Assembly: GCF_000466385.1 (NCBI RefSeq)
Contig: NZ_KE952873.1
Coordinates: 1-49,532, forward strand
DNA from: Aneurinibacillus aneurinilyticus ATCC 12856
GTDB lineage: Bacteria; Bacillota; Bacilli; Aneurinibacillales; Aneurinibacillaceae
Direction: 5' to 3'
DNA: 49,532 bases
Position 1 is the first letter of the stretch. Every line of letters starts with the position of its first letter. The notes beneath the pieces were generated by a model. That model did no database searches. It saw nothing but the letters and a program-made list of their open reading frames with translations, and had not been told where the DNA came from. A program made the translations under genes and the position numbers. Of the stretch, positions 49,467 to 49,532 are shown piece after piece.

Positions 49467-49532
49467 ATAAAAGTCGCCGCTGAGACGCGGTGAAGTACGA
49501 AAGAAAAGTTCCTTGAAAACTGAACAGTAACA
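49467..49532 (+). other. 5' leader of a ribosomal RNA operon (16S gene outside window)
   Basis: The last bases include GTTCCTTGAAAACTGAACA, a boxA-containing sequence that precedes 16S rRNA genes in Bacillales. The 16S gene should begin shortly beyond the window edge. Confidence 0.88.

Noticed and set aside
1-49532. CRISPR arrays, transposons, prophage genes, defence systems or tRNA genes
   Set aside because: No repeat-spacer pattern, transposase, integrase, attachment site, defence nuclease cluster or tRNA cloverleaf was found on reading both strands.

Overview
The window comes from a low-to-mid GC Gram-positive bacterium of the order Bacillales. The gene order ctsR-mcsA-mcsB-clpC-radA-disA ... 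sigH-rpmG-secE-nusG-rplKAJL-rpoBC-rpsLG-fusA-tuf is the classic Bacillus-type housekeeping block. Protein sequences (SigH, RpoB, RpoC, EF-G, EF-Tu), strong AGGAGG ribosome sites, several TTG starts, a T-box leader and an L10 leader all agree. pssA and carD between disA and yacL, and a tuf gene not followed by the S10 operon, point away from Bacillus itself. My best guess is the Aneurinibacillus/Brevibacillus branch, but I cannot prove the genus from sequence alone.

Layout. (1) 1-4232: a tightly overlapping four-gene operon (RpiR-type regulator, M20 amidohydrolase, GNAT acyltransferase, enolase-superfamily N-succinylamino acid racemase) that looks like the known pathway for irreversible D- to L-amino acid conversion. 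(2) 4233-8304: the phosphate ABC transporter pstSCAB behind two arrays of PhoP-like hexamers. (3) 8362-9087: a lone HAD phosphatase. (4) 9087-13928: the CtsR-controlled protein quality control operon ctsR-mcsA-mcsB-clpC. (5) 14017-20439: radA, disA, pssA, carD, yacL, ispD, ispF (DNA repair, c-di-AMP, phospholipid, RNA polymerase regulator, isoprenoid). (6) 20476-26835: gltX, then a cysteine T-box leader driving cysE-cysS-mrnC-rlmB-rae1, then sigH. (7) 27052-29034: a methyl-accepting chemotaxis protein sitting unusually inside the housekeeping block. (8) 29051-45717: translation and transcription genes rpmG, secE, nusG, rplK, rplA, rplJ, rplL, an rsmC-like methyltransferase, rpoB, rpoC, the L7Ae-like protein, rpsL, rpsG, fusA, tuf, with several structured leaders. 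(9) 45763-49330: ftsW (minus), phoU with its own Pho box, a glutaredoxin-like gene (minus), and a YitT-type membrane protein. (10) 49342-49532: tandem promoters and the leader of an rRNA operon whose 16S gene starts just beyond the window.

I found no CRISPR array, prophage, insertion sequence, tRNA gene or antiphage system here. The protein-coding content is largely conventional. The most interesting material is RNA-level and regulatory: a nusG ribosome-binding site in which a hairpin appears to bridge a distant Shine-Dalgarno sequence to the start codon, a terminator-like hairpin just before rpoB, a very long hairpin between the L7Ae-like gene and rpsL, alternative pairings in the rplK-rplA and fusA-tuf gaps, and Pho-box arrays of opposite polarity before pstS versus a single-polarity array before the unlinked phoU.
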